A stretch of DNA of 64,000 nt from Bradysia coprophila (Eukaryota; Arthropoda; Insecta; Diptera; Sciaridae), in the NCBI RefSeq assembly GCF_014529535.1, contig NW_023503608.1, positions 1,240,001 to 1,304,000 on the forward strand. Reading direction: 5' to 3'. The translations under genes were made by a program, and so were the position numbers. Shown here piece after piece: positions 1-10,737 of the stretch. The first letter of the stretch is position 1. Every line of letters starts with the position of its first letter. Under the pieces are notes generated by a model that saw only the letters and a program-made list of their open reading frames with translations, was not told the DNA's origin and searched no databases.

Positions 1-112
1 AGTGTCCGAAAGCCTCAACTTATTCATGTGCCCGCAATGTCCCTTAATCGCTCCTACTACTCTTCTAATGTGATTTCGGTCCATTTTGAGCAAATCTTTG
101 GCCCATTTTTTT
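1..112 (-). mobile_element. LINE (non-LTR retrotransposon) C-terminal fragment, cut by the window edge
   Basis: On the minus strand, positions 112 down to 1 read through without a stop. The reading contains KGHCGHMNKLRLSDT, which resembles the conserved 'GHC..N.HL..' stretch near the end of the RNase H domain of I-clade-like LINE ORF2 proteins. The frame continues off the left edge. Upstream (above 112) the frame is lost in an A-run and no more of the element is recognisable. The family call rests on this short motif only. Confidence 0.45.
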
Positions 113-398
113 TTAATACAATAGAATTATTAGTAAAATGCGGAATGAACCGAATCCAGGAGACATAGGTAAGTATAGCAACGTGGACACGATATACTAC
201 GAAAGGTGACAGATTTATTGGTACTTTGAAGTATTTCCTCAAATAAGTTCGGAAGTGACTTCGAAAACCTTAGCAGAATAAGAAAGACTCAGTTTTTGCA
301 CCCGGGAATTTCTGTATATTGTGCAGACAATAGAAAAATAGTTACACAATCCCAGTATTGCGTTAAAGAACAAGCAGTCATTTTTGAATTGGTTTTGT

Positions 399-404
399 TT
401 TATT
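399..404 (-). promoter_or_regulatory. Poly(A) signal of the secreted Ser/Asn/Gln-rich gene
   Basis: AATAAA on the minus strand, about 75 bases downstream of the stop codon at 480-482. It is the only canonical signal in that position. Confidence 0.6.
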
Positions 405-479
405 CTAACTGAAATGTTATTTACATTCGTATGACCTTCCTTCACGATTCGACACGTCCAACAGTCGGACCCCCAACAT

Positions 480-1466
480 CTACGCTACGGAAATCGAATT
501 TCCTTGACCGTTTGCATGTCCATTAGGACCACTTGAAAAAGCATTCGTAATAGCCAAGTTGATTGTTTGTCCGTTTGGTAATGTGTATGTTTGGCTGTTG
601 GACAAACCAGATGCGCCCTGCATTTCAAATATAATTATCAAAAAAATCGAATGCAACAGCGAAGGTATGTATATTTACTTGAAATCCGTTCACGCCAGCC
701 TGGAAACTTTGTGTTTGACTATTTGCAGACGTTGCACCAAAGCTACCCAATGGACCAACCGATTGGAAACCTTGTGATTGTGCTAACGCAGCTCCATTAC
801 CAAAACCTTGTGGACCATAGCCAAAACTATTAGAATTTGCATTTGCTTGTGATGCAGAACTGCTATAATCTGGATTTCCGAAGCTCAAACTCTGTGAATT
901 TGCATTGGAATGGGACACTGAATTGCTAGGGATATTCAACGGTGCGTAACGGTTGAGATTGTAAGGATTGAAGGAGTTGTATTGATGCTGGAATTGTCGT
1001 TTTGACCTAAATAGTTTGAGAGTATCAATAAACTTGAAGCTTGGGAGCTAGTTTGATTTTACTCAGCAGACGATTACCTGACATGTTCAGGATGAATTAC
1101 ATTCCATGCCAAACTTCTCGTTCTTCTACGAGCTGGTTCTGGTTTCTTACGAACATTTAGACTCGACTCTACAATGATTTCATCGAATGGCGCACCCACA
1201 AGAGCTAGAGAAGGTATTTCGTTTGAAAAAGATAATCTCACTGAACAAACAAAAAATTCATTTCGCGAAAGATGCCAAAAAATGTTTTCTTAAAGCAACA
1301 CAAACACCTTGTATCTATTGGGTAGTGAGTATGTGTATCATTCAAATATAATTAGCAAATATTACTAACGTTGTCCGGGCACGGGCGCTGGTGGGTCGGT
1401 CGTTGTCTGAGCAAACGAACCTAACACACATACAAAAAATGCTACACAAAATAATGCCTTTCTCAT
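480..1466 (-). CDS. Secreted Ser/Asn/Gln/Gly-rich protein, 4 exons, 241 aa
   Basis: Exons (minus): 1466-1370, 1240-1078, 1006-679 and 617-480. All joins have GT-AG ends and the frame is kept throughout, giving 241 residues. The N-terminus MRKALFCVAFFVCVLGSFAQ is a clear signal peptide ending at A-Q. A basic stretch follows (RKKPEPARRRTR) and then RSKR|QFQH, a likely furin-type cleavage site near residue 90. The rest is low-complexity, rich in S, N, Q, A, G and F (SNANSQS, SQANANSNSFGYG). The family is not recognised. The composition suits a secreted structural protein (silk, cuticle or gland secretion) or a glycine-rich immune peptide; both are inference. The same SNA/SQS style occurs in the gene at 7403-8384, suggesting a common origin or a similar role. 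Confidence 0.8.
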
Positions 1467-1599
1467 GTTACCGTAACTATATTTTCACTTTAATCGAACT
1501 AGTGCTTATGATGTCCAATGTAGACTGTAATCTGCGTTATAAAATGATCGATAAAAGTGTTCGTTTCATCTGCTTCGTCTCTTGCATTTGAATATTAAA

Positions 1600-4400
1600 A
1601 TGTGGGAAATACAAGAGACTTGTATGCAAATATAACGACATCAAGTTCTTGTATCGGAAAAGAACTGGTTTTAAGCCGTTCATCGTTTTCAAGATCAGAC
1701 AGTTTTTGATTCTGTTAATGTTACAAGCAGCTGAAAAGATTGTTGACAAAAACAAAACTTATACAATTCCGCATATAATGACTTCATGGTTGTCGCTTTA
1801 GTTAAGATCGAAACAACCACTACGATAACTTATAATATTATGACGTCAACGCATCGGAACAATCGTCTTAATAAGAACTCAGTTCGACCTTTTTTTTATC
1901 CTAAAATAGAAATTTATTTGATGCACGAGTTTGGAGGAGGGTACGTGATAAAAAGAGAGAAACTATTTTTGTATTTCGGACAAAGAAATTTGTAAAACCT
2001 AACGCCCACTTGGCTCGATGTATGTCTTTAATATTACTAGTAGTGAAGGCATATTGATATTAAGTTAATGACCCGATTGTTAGAATCATTTAGAAAAAAA
2101 TATTGTGAATAACCTTAAATACAGGAGCGCACCTGGGAACCATCTAAGAGTTGATTCTAGTTCGAATATGTAAAAGATGATTCCATATTATACCTATTGG
2201 TGTATTGCCTGATGTCTGGGTATGCCAGATGTCGCTGTATACTAACGAAAATCATGAACGTATATCTTGACATATTGTATCCATCTTGCCGGTAACAAAA
2301 GCTGAACTATGGTTAATAAATCGATCGAATAATACAAAGCTTTGAAAACGAAGTCTGAACTGAAATAAGTGTGGAAAGAAAACTATATGTTACTTTGGAT
2401 GTGCTCCAATATGATGTACAAAGAAGAGTGTGGGAGCTGTAATTAAAAATTTGACATCAGTAGAATATTAGCAACGCGCTTCAAGCATGATTGACACTCT
2501 ATATAGGGTACTGAAACTTGACAGTGTGTCATATAACTGTAAAACAATGTAGAAAATAATTTCATGCGGTCCTCTATTCGGAAGTTGTCGACTATGATCG
2601 CTTTTGCATGAAGTGCTTGATTTTATTGCCTTATCTAGTCCCTTATCACTAGTATTACAATATAAAAGGAATTTTGTCTACCAAGCTCGTCCACCTCAAA
2701 ATACCTGTAACTATAGCTGTAACTGTAGCTATAGCTCGTCACAGATTATGTGAAAAAGCATAGCTCTTTAGCTTCAAGCAATTTCATTAATTACTGTGAT
2801 CTGTTAAAAAGACTTTGATGTTTATGCAAATGCATACATAATTACATGTACTGTGCGTTTCAGCTCACACATAGAAAACCAAATGCCTTCTGTCTGTTCG
2901 ACAGGAGTGCTGAACTGGGCTAAGAAGCTATAGTGCTATGGATACAGTGTTAAACGAAGTCTAATTGGCTTTTGAATGATACACTGAAATATGGGATGCA
3001 AATAATTCAAAAGTGTTATAAAACAGCAATCTGCTTTTAGAAAGTATCATTAGACTTAAGTAAAATTGAAATTAAAGACATATTGATAAACACACTTATT
3101 ACAGTAAACATAAAATTCTACAAATTTGCATTAATTATCATTTGTACGATAAACGCAAGATGGATAGAAAATCTGACCATTAAATGTCGCGTTTTAAACA
3201 TTTATTTTTTTATTATTTTGCGTTTTTTTTTAGCAAATAACAATCTAAGACCGGTTAAGTCCCCGTGTGTAAATAAATGAGAAATTAATCTGCATGTTTT
3301 TGAGAATGAATAGAGAAATAAGCTTTTTTGTGTGAACAATACTGCTATATTAGCTTCTATGACCTGTTATCATCAACAACAAAAAAAAGCGATGTGCTCT
3401 GGCAAATGTTGTCTTTAATAGAAAAATGTAATGTTATTCAGCTGAAGTAGAATGAAGTAGAAGATTTTGCATCAGTACCATCAGTACGTTGAAATTTCCT
3501 AAGTCAAACGAAGTAGTAGACTCGATGTGATGTTAGGGGTGTGAGATGGGTAAGGGATCGAGACTGGCGTAGTCCAGAAAAAATTGTTTTCATCCCTAGA
3601 TGTCAAATATCGATTTTAAAAATTTTTTAACATTGATTTACAACCCGCGTAAAATCAAAGAAGCTAAATTTTCGAGTATTCGGTTGCGGACATATTTTGG
3701 CCACTACCAAAAACTAACTTTGAGATTTTTGTTAGCTTTATTAGTCTTATTCGACTAATTGGGGTCCAATTTAACTGGAAAAAATAAAAACTGAAATTAG
3801 TTTGTCGAAAAAGAATGTTCCGTGAGTCGTCAAAGTTCGCCGACTATGAAAAATTGAATGGATCTTAGACTAGAAAATTAGTCACTTCATCTAGAAAATG
3901 ATTCGATTTTTGCTCAAGTGGGCTTAAATTCTTGGGAATGTTGTAGGCCATCCAGTGATTTTTTAGTTTTATATGCTTAGCTTTCGACAGCTTTCAAAGA
4001 ATGAGACTTAAATTTCATTAATTTTGGAATGATTGCTTGCCATGCGTTGCTTAGTTTGAAAACGTTATCGGTGTTCATGGTTGGTTTAGTTTCTTGTTGG
4101 ATAAGTTTGTGTTCCATCATAAATGTTTGTCTCGACATTTTTTACGTGCCCAATGTCCTTCAAAGATAACATTCACATTTGTTTACTAACTATTACGAAA
4201 ATGTGTTAACACTTTAAACCTAAGCTGTCAATTCAGTTTCATTTAGCACTCAATTAAAAAGTGTATCTTCGAAAAAAGTTTTTATAATCAGGTTCTATCC
4301 AAAATTAAATACAAAATTCTATTTATCCTCTTGTATTTACTAATACCATTAAGCTCATTAGACACTTTAGTAGCAATATTACGTTTCACATTTCGTGAAA
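1600..4400. other. Intergenic, no gene recognised
   Basis: No credible coding frame, RNA gene or TE with intact ends was seen in this A+T-rich stretch. Positions 2478-2532 (minus) match a short dispersed repeat that also occurs at 32993-33055 and about 43170-43215 (shared core 'cactgtc..gtttcagtac'). A small run of 'gctgtaactgtagctatagc' type repeats lies near 2705-2740. Confidence 0.6.
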
Positions 4401-4404
4401 GCTG

Positions 4405-4412
4405 TATAAAAG
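4405..4412 (+). promoter_or_regulatory. TATA box (TATAAAAG) of the His-rich secreted protein gene
   Basis: TATAAAAG lies 104 bases upstream of the start codon at 4509. Transcription would be expected to begin about 30 bases downstream, near 4435-4440, leaving a 5' leader of about 70 nt. Confidence 0.65.
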
Positions 4413-4508
4413 ACCCTGGTTCGGATCGATTTTGGACAGAGTGAAATTGGAAAAGTAATCAGACGTTCAGTGTATTATCTCACCAGACATTTTTAAATAA
4501 AAAATAAA

Positions 4509-4766
4509 ATGAAATTGTTGATTGTCCTAATTTTTGCGGCTGTTATCGTAGCAGCAATGGCCCATGATCGTGATAACGATAAAGGACATGATTCACATGA
4601 CCATGGCCACGATTCTCATGAACATGGACATGATTCAAAACATGACTCACATGAACGAGGCGGACCATCATCATCACACCACGATTCACACGGACCATCA
4701 CCCGGCATTCAACAGAAGAATGATCGCCACGACAGTCACGAGAACCACGGTGGACATCACTACTAA
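4509..4766 (+). CDS. Small secreted His/Asp/Ser-rich protein, 85 aa
   Basis: Single-exon frame with a TATA box upstream and AATAAA at 4857-4862, so the transcription unit is compact (about 430 nt). MKLLIVLIFAAVIVAAMA is a signal peptide. The mature part of about 67 residues is built of imperfect HDSHDHG / HDSHEHG repeats, roughly one third histidine, and ends in GGHHY. There is no cysteine. The regular H-x-x-H spacing would bind Zn2+, Cu2+ or Ni2+, so a secreted metal-binding or metal-carrying role is plausible, as is a haemolymph or cuticle component. No named family is recognised; function is inference from composition. Confidence 0.8.
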   Translation: MKLLIVLIFAAVIVAAMAHDRDNDKGHDSHDHGHDSHEHGHDSKHDSHERGGPSSSHHDSHGPSPGIQQKNDRHDSHENHGGHHY

Positions 4767-5481
4767 TCCTATCATTGCTGAAACGAATATTTGAAACAGG
4801 ACTTTCCATTTTGTGTTGCTAGTTAGTAACATTTGAACTTTAAAATTTCTCTTCGAAATAAATAAATAATTGCAAGTGCACCGAGAGTTAAATGTTTTCA
4901 TTTTTTTCATTCGTTAAATATTTCATTAAGATTCTTTTAGATTGTGGACTGTCAAACCTTGTACAACATGTAATTGTTCTCATTAAGCTTATGATAAGTC
5001 AGCGTTTTTCCTTTAATGCTTTTGAGCATCACTCCAACGAGAACGATGTCATACAATTTCTCTATATTTAGGGTAACTTATTGTGGTGCTTAAAGGTAAA
5101 AGAGTAGTTGATTCTCTCCTAAGTGAAAGTCTGCATTCATGATTTTACTCCTCATCGTCTGGTTTTATATATACAAATTTCATACCCCCCTAATCTGGGA
5201 CGTCCTTTTTGAACGTATACTTATAATTTTGTCAAAAAAGGTCTTTTTGTTGAATTAAAAACAATAAATCCGCAATCGAAACGATGTACTCAAGCAGATA
5301 AGTAGTCAACAATTCATGGCCAACCAGTGCGATAAGGACTTATTAAGTGGTTAAAGATCGCACAAAAAATATTTGCGATCAAATAACTTGAAGAGCTTTC
5401 AGTAAAATTTGCTCGGGTATGAACAGAAAGAAAAATACCTAAGCCACACACAAATAAAAATTCCATCGATCAGTGAGGACG

Positions 5482-5770
5482 ATGTTACTAGAAAGTGTTA
5501 AATTCATCATTTTATTGTTGTCACTTTTTGTTTTGGCCGTAGCATTACCGGATAGAAGCTATGAACGATATAAGAGACAAAGTCATCCAAGTTATTATGG
5601 ACGTATGAAACTCACCCAAAGCACGAATAATGCTAATGTTAACATTGGAAACAGGAATGGGGGATATCTAAACTACAGTTACAATAAGTATTCGGGGCGG
5701 TAAGTCGGCGTGAAAGTAAACTTTTTTTTTGTAAAATAAGTAACCGATTTAACTTCTTAGCCATGGATAG
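5482..5770 (+). CDS. Short secreted pro-peptide, 75 aa (two exons) or 73 aa unspliced
   Basis: The start is the ATG at 5482; the frame is open from an earlier GTG at 5473, but ATG gives the better start. MLLESVKFIILLLSLFVLAVA is a signal peptide, followed by LPDRSYERYKR and a dibasic KR that would release a mature peptide beginning QSHPSYYG. The tail is Asn/Gly/Tyr-rich (NNANVNIGNRNGGYLNYSY). The stop TAA at 5701-5703 overlaps a perfect splice donor (G|GTAAGT at 5700). A 61-nt intron ending in CTTCTTAG at 5760 would replace the end ...SGR* by ...SGRHG*, with a stop at 5768-5770. Both products differ by two residues only. Family not recognised; an antimicrobial or signalling peptide is conceivable. 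Confidence 0.6.
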
Positions 5771-5774
5771 CCAG

Positions 5775-7280
5775 GGAAGGCACTGACATCGGCTGTACCA
5801 GTCTTAACCTTTTTTACTTTTATTCGACTTGTTTTATAACAAAGCTTTTATATGAAATACAGAAATTTTGATTATTTTTTTTCGCACTTTCAAAATTGAC
5901 CATGCATAAATGCATAATGCATAAATTTCAGAGGTAAGTTATGTGTTGTCGACAGTTAAAGACAAATAATCGATGAACTTTGCTAGAGCGGCCTTTTATA
6001 CCAAATGTATGGTTCAGCAAATCAAGTAAAAGATTCTATTTCCATCTGTCTTACAAACTTCAAACGGAAGAAGTAACCGATTCGACGATTTTACTGGTGA
6101 TACTCACTTTTATAAAAAATAATTTAAAGAATATTTCTGCTAAAAATATGGAAAAATGGTATAGATTGTTTTCGGAATATTTATGACAAATGAAAATATG
6201 GCTACACGCTCACCCGAAATGGTAGGTACATATTTTTGTTCTTCGAAGCCATTTTATGCAACTTTTTTTTAACAAAAGATTTTTTTGGTTAGAGCATCAG
6301 CCCGGCGAGTTGAAGGTTGTGAGTTCGTGTCTCACCCATGCACATCAAAATTTTTATTTCAAATCCAATTCGATTCTAGTATTTCTAAAGCTGAGATTAA
6401 AAAGATTTTTCTACTGATAACCAGAGGTCAATATCTCCCGATCATTTTTTACACGTTTCAAAAATTCAATTAAGAACCAAACAAACACTCACAGAACAAA
6501 CATTTCTCATTAGATTTTGATTTTTCGAGAAAAATCCCAAACTTGATGCAACAAATTGTGTAAGCAGGCATATTTAAAAAAAAGGTTTTTGAAGAAGGAG
6601 CGTCATCCAAACAAGTTTAAATTTGTTCTGAAAATTATCTTGGGATATCGACCTTCAAGTGCTATGTTCCTTAGGCTGTCCGCTACCAACAATGACTACA
6701 ACAATAAGGAATGTATCATATATTTGTGGTCTACTATAACTTTGGTCGACGTTATAATAAAAAATACTGGGCTCTCTCGTAATCACACGAACCTTCATTG
6801 AAGAATACCAACAACAATAAGGTTTGGTTTAATTTCCAACTTGTTTTGTTTTGTTATCAATTGAAAAATCAATCATTTGTATTCACATTTCCGTGATCAT
6901 AATAAAACAGATTTTTATTCAAAACTCCACGAGATGTTGAAGAGCTTAAGACCTTTTAACCGATAAAATATAAAATACTTAAAAGTGGAAGGAGTATACT
7001 AATAAGCCGTATCAACAAATTACGTTCATATTATTTGGTTAATGTTTGTTTTCTCTTCTAAACTAAAAAAAATATGTTTTACGATCAAACGAGTTAGTTG
7101 TCTGGTAAGATGGACATTTGAAGAATGAAAATCGAAGATTTTAATAATTCGTTTTTAAAGAATACACAGCGTTACACACATACACACGCATTCGGTTACG
7201 GCATTGTCGTAGCTCTGAGGACTTCCCGCGAATAAAACTATATTAAACGGTGTAATAATGTGATGTCGTTAATTAGCGAA
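5775..7280. other. Intergenic, tRNA-derived fragment only
   Basis: Frames at 5980-6186, 6285-6473 and 6556-6801 are short, lack signal peptides or domains, and are judged chance. The only structured item is the tRNA-like segment at 6285-6343. Confidence 0.5.
6285..6343 (+). other. 5'-truncated tRNA-like sequence (tRNA pseudogene or SINE head)
   Basis: Reading from GGTTAGAGC (second half of a D-arm), an anticodon stem TCAGC/GTTGA with a 7-nt loop CCGGCGA can be folded. Next come a 5-nt variable loop, a perfect T-arm GTGAG-TTCGTGT-CTCAC and CCATGCA where the 3' acceptor strand would be. The 5' acceptor strand and first half of the D-arm are absent, replaced by a T-run. Loop position 33 is C instead of U. 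It is therefore not a working tRNA gene. Confidence 0.5.
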
Positions 7281-7289
7281 CAAATTTGG

Positions 7290-7297
7290 TATAAAAG
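7290..7297 (+). promoter_or_regulatory. TATA box (TATAAAAG) of the GFGGQP-repeat gene
   Basis: TATAAAAG lies 113 bases upstream of the ATG at 7403, the same arrangement as at 4405-4412. Confidence 0.6.
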
Positions 7298-7402
7298 AAG
7301 TTGAATTTATAAAAAATGTTTCAAATTAGTCAAAGGTTGTCGGTTGGTTAAATATAGTTAGTGTTCGGAAATTCGGAAATTATTATTTTTTAATTCGAAA
7401 CG

Positions 7403-8384
7403 ATGAAGCTGTTTATAGTTGTGTTATGTGTTGTCGCTAGTACAGTTACAGCGGCACCAGGTCGTAGAGATAGATATGGTTATGGAGGACAACCTGGATA
7501 TGGAGGATACGGTGGTCAACCTGGATTCGGTGGCCAGCCTGGATTTGGTGGACAACCTGGATTTGGTGGACAACCTGGATTTGGTGGCCAGCCTGGATTT
7601 GGTGGCCAGCCTGGATTCGGTGGACAGCCTGGATTTGGTGGACAACCTGGATTCGGTGGCCAACCTGGATTTGGTGGACAGCCCGGTTTGTATTATTTGA
7701 TTACATATCAGAAAAGTTTTGACGAACAAGTTTAGAATATAACTTAAAATAATCAATTTAAAGACCTCATTTCTGTATAATACTTTTGAAAAAATTAGAA
7801 AATTACAATACTCTCACTGAAAATGGTTTAGACAGAAGTTAAAAATTTTTGTTGGGTTTTGTTGGTTAAGTTGAAAATATGCTTTGTTAGAAAATTTATT
7901 TGCTTTTTTATGACTCGGTGTAAGAATAACGTTACGTACGTAGTTGTCCATACACAAATATGAACAATTCTTAATATATTGGATTCTCATTATTTGGATT
8001 CAAAGATGAGGACATTAGGAAATTGAGCCTTACATTTGAATAAAAATTTTAAAAATTTTGATTAGAAAAAAAAAGGAAATTGAATATATAATCATTAAAG
8101 GTTTCGGTGGCGGTTTCGGAGGACAACCGGTATTCGGATCGTCACACTCCCAATCCAATGCTTTAGCTAATTCGCAATCTGGTGGAGGATTTGGCGGTCT
8201 CGGTCAATCAAATGCTATTTCCAGTGCGAATACACAAAGTGGCGGAGGTTTCGGCGGTGCCTCTTCAAGTGCATCAGCATCAGCACAATCATCATCACAG
8301 GGGTAAAAAATTTTGAGATTTATTTTTTCGATATATAAAATTGGCTAAAATTTCAAATTATTGTTTTTCAGATTTGGTAAATAA
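7403..8384 (+). CDS. Secreted GFGGQP-repeat protein with Ser/Ala/Gln-rich tail, 3 exons, 165 aa
   Basis: Exons 7403-7685, 8101-8302 and 8372-8384 join in frame (283+202+13 nt); AATAAA follows at 8432-8437. MKLFIVVLCVVASTVTAA is a signal peptide and APGRRDRYGYGG begins the mature chain. It is followed by nine exact-length GFGGQP repeats and then FGGGFGGQPVFGSSHSQSN and a Ser/Ala/Asn/Gln-rich tail ending SSQGFGK. The first donor is weak (G|GTTTGT at 7686). Read-through would give a 110-aa form ending at 7735, and AATAAA at 8039-8044 inside the intron could serve it. The repeat type recalls insect structural and glycine-rich secreted proteins. The tail resembles that of the 480-1466 gene. Exact function unknown. 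Confidence 0.75.
7520..7681 (+). repeat. 18-bp coding tandem repeat, nine units
   Basis: Nine consecutive 18-base units of the form cctggatt(t/c)ggtgg(a/c)ca(a/g), each encoding PGFGGQ. Units differ only at synonymous third positions, so the peptide repeat is identical in all nine. Confidence 0.95.
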
Positions 8385-8792
8385 ACGGAGGCTATGAGCA
8401 CGCTATGAGAGAAGCCAAATATTTTTAATTTAATAAAATGAAGTTGTGGACTCGATCTTTTTTTAACTTTATTCAAACGACAAATTATATCACCAGTAGC
8501 TACAGAATCCTTTACTTCTTTGGTTGCAAACACAGCTGCAAGGCGTCTTTGACCACTTTTAATAGGGACTATTTTTCTATAACAGACTATTTCAAGTTTG
8601 GATCAAAGGGAAATTATAGCCGTGTGTAGTGTATGATGTAGTGTTAGATGTCGATAAGTGTTTTTTGCTTTTTACCTATTCGCTACCATTGGCAAACTGG
8701 CCCGACCTAATGGATTGGATTGGGCCAGACTTTTTCCGGGCCGCCCGACGAATATTTTCTCTAGTATAATTAAGATTCCTTTACGATACGTA

Positions 8793-8942
8793 CATTCACG
8801 GAATTTTGAAAACCGATACATTGGCTGTTTTGTGGTTTACTGTTTTTTTGTGAATTTTGAATGTATTTTTATACGGAGAAATCAAAAACTCAAGCAAAAC
8901 ACAGAAACAGAAAACGTGTCGGTTTTCAAAATTCCGTGCGTG
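8793..8942. mobile_element. MITE, 'CACGGAATTTTG' family, copy 1 (150 bp)
   Basis: Terminal inverted repeats of about 30 bp (CACGGAATTTTGAAAACCGA and its complement), flanked by TA on both sides (8791-8792, 8943-8944). This fits a Tc1/mariner-type non-autonomous element. A second copy lies at 15582-15758. Confidence 0.75.
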
Positions 8943-9688
8943 TATCACGATTTTCGTGAAAAGTTCATTCGATAAATATACTTCAGAGTATATAACTCTC
9001 GAATAATGCTTCCGAAGTTGGAATAGCAGACATCCATCGAACATCTTTACTGATTCTAAAGAACCTTGATACTATTTTTCAATATTTACCAATTGAGTTA
9101 ATTTCGGGCGGAACCAAACTTTTTGTTCTAAGCCCGTCCGAACCGGTGCCGGATTTAACTAAAAAAGCCCGTCGGAATCGAAAATTTCTGTTTTGAAAGC
9201 CCGTCCGGCCCATGTCCGTAATCAACTCAAAGCTGTCTTAACCTGCTCTTTCAGAACATTCGTTCACACATCATCATAACTGAGTCTCGTTGATCGAATT
9301 GTGAGTATTACAGATTTAAAAAAAATACAGTCTCGTTAAAGCTATTTGACCTATTTCAGTTGACATTTCGTTATTCTCTAGTTTTAGGTGAATATTAAGG
9401 TTGTTTGTTCAGTTTCAAATGACTATTTGTCACATAAATGTGAGAGGAGCGACCCGAGCGAGAAACAATGGGACATAAACGATAAACTGAGCCAACTTTT
9501 TCATCTGCTGGAAGCCGTAGTTTGCGAATCCCTCTCCAGCATTTAAAATATTTCCAGGGTGGTCACAGTTTAAATTACCTCCTATTTTAGGACTTTAGGA
9601 GTTTTGATTTAAAGATCAAGTAGATCCTTGTTTGGTTTCGGAAAGGTTTATTCAAATATTGGAACTGTGAATAACGTTTTCAATCGAG

Positions 9689-9691
<3 letters not shown>

Positions 9692-9762
<71 letters not shown>
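9692..9762 (+). repeat. (GA)n microsatellite
   Basis: About 35 uninterrupted GA dinucleotides. Confidence 0.98.
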
Positions 9763-9764
<2 letters not shown>

Positions 9765-10737
9765 AATTCAAAATTCCAATATATAAAGAGTGACGTAAGA
9801 CCTGTGTCCTGAAGGCATTTTTATTAGTTGTGTTATCACTGATAACTTAACAGTAAGTCTACAGGGAAAAAGAATGTTGAGCTCGATTTACTATTTTCAA
9901 AAATTTGATGAGGTAAAATTTTGGAATTTTGATTCAATTTGGCAGTTTGGCCTCTACAAAAAAGATTTATGGCTCATCTTCTGGCTGTATCACGATAGTT
10001 TTACTGACTATTATCTCGTAAAACTATAATTAATAAAATTCGCTCGTAACAACGTTATTTGGGGAACTTTAAAGTTCGAAGATTTTCCAAAATTTGATCG
10101 GTTGAGATACATTGTGAGAAATGAACTCCATTTCTATCTGAGACGGTGAGTATGGTCGAGTGGAGTGTCAATGGATAGGGCGAGAAGTAAGCTTCAAAAC
10201 TCCGGGTTAGAGCTTCCTGCTACAAACTTTCCCAACCGCCCAGAAGCCCTTTAAAAATTTCGGTTTTTTCGAGGTTTTTCACTTGTTGTGGCGGACCTTC
10301 ATAAACGTACACAATTTGACATTATTCACATTTTGCATGTTGGAGCTATTGATAAAAAACGATTTTCACGACAACTCCACGATATTATCAGAATTGAACG
10401 ACGATTCATTTGAGCCATAGGTCGTTTGAATCGCTGTCGGCTTGAATCCCGACTGTTCGAAGTTTTGGCGAATTGACTCTTAACAGTTTAGTTTAAAAGG
10501 CTCTCTTCTTAGGTTTTTTTTTTGTAAAAATAAATTAATAAATTTAAATAAATAGCTCAGAGTGTATACTTGGACATACAGATGAAATGTGCGGATCGAG
10601 TTACCAATACGTTAACAATTAAAGGTTAAGTAACACAAAGATTAGTTCTATTGTATAGTTTTTTGGTGTTTTTGGTGTCTTTAAAACCTCGAGTAAAATC
10701 TAAAAAAAAAGTTCTTACCATTGAAGATTCGACATCA

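Noticed and set aside
8658-8975. 105-codon frame
   Set aside because: It runs through the MITE at 8793-8942 and repeats sequence coded by that hairpin; no gene signals.
9692-9762. (GA)n as a GAGA-factor promoter element
   Set aside because: No gene start nearby; treated as a plain microsatellite.
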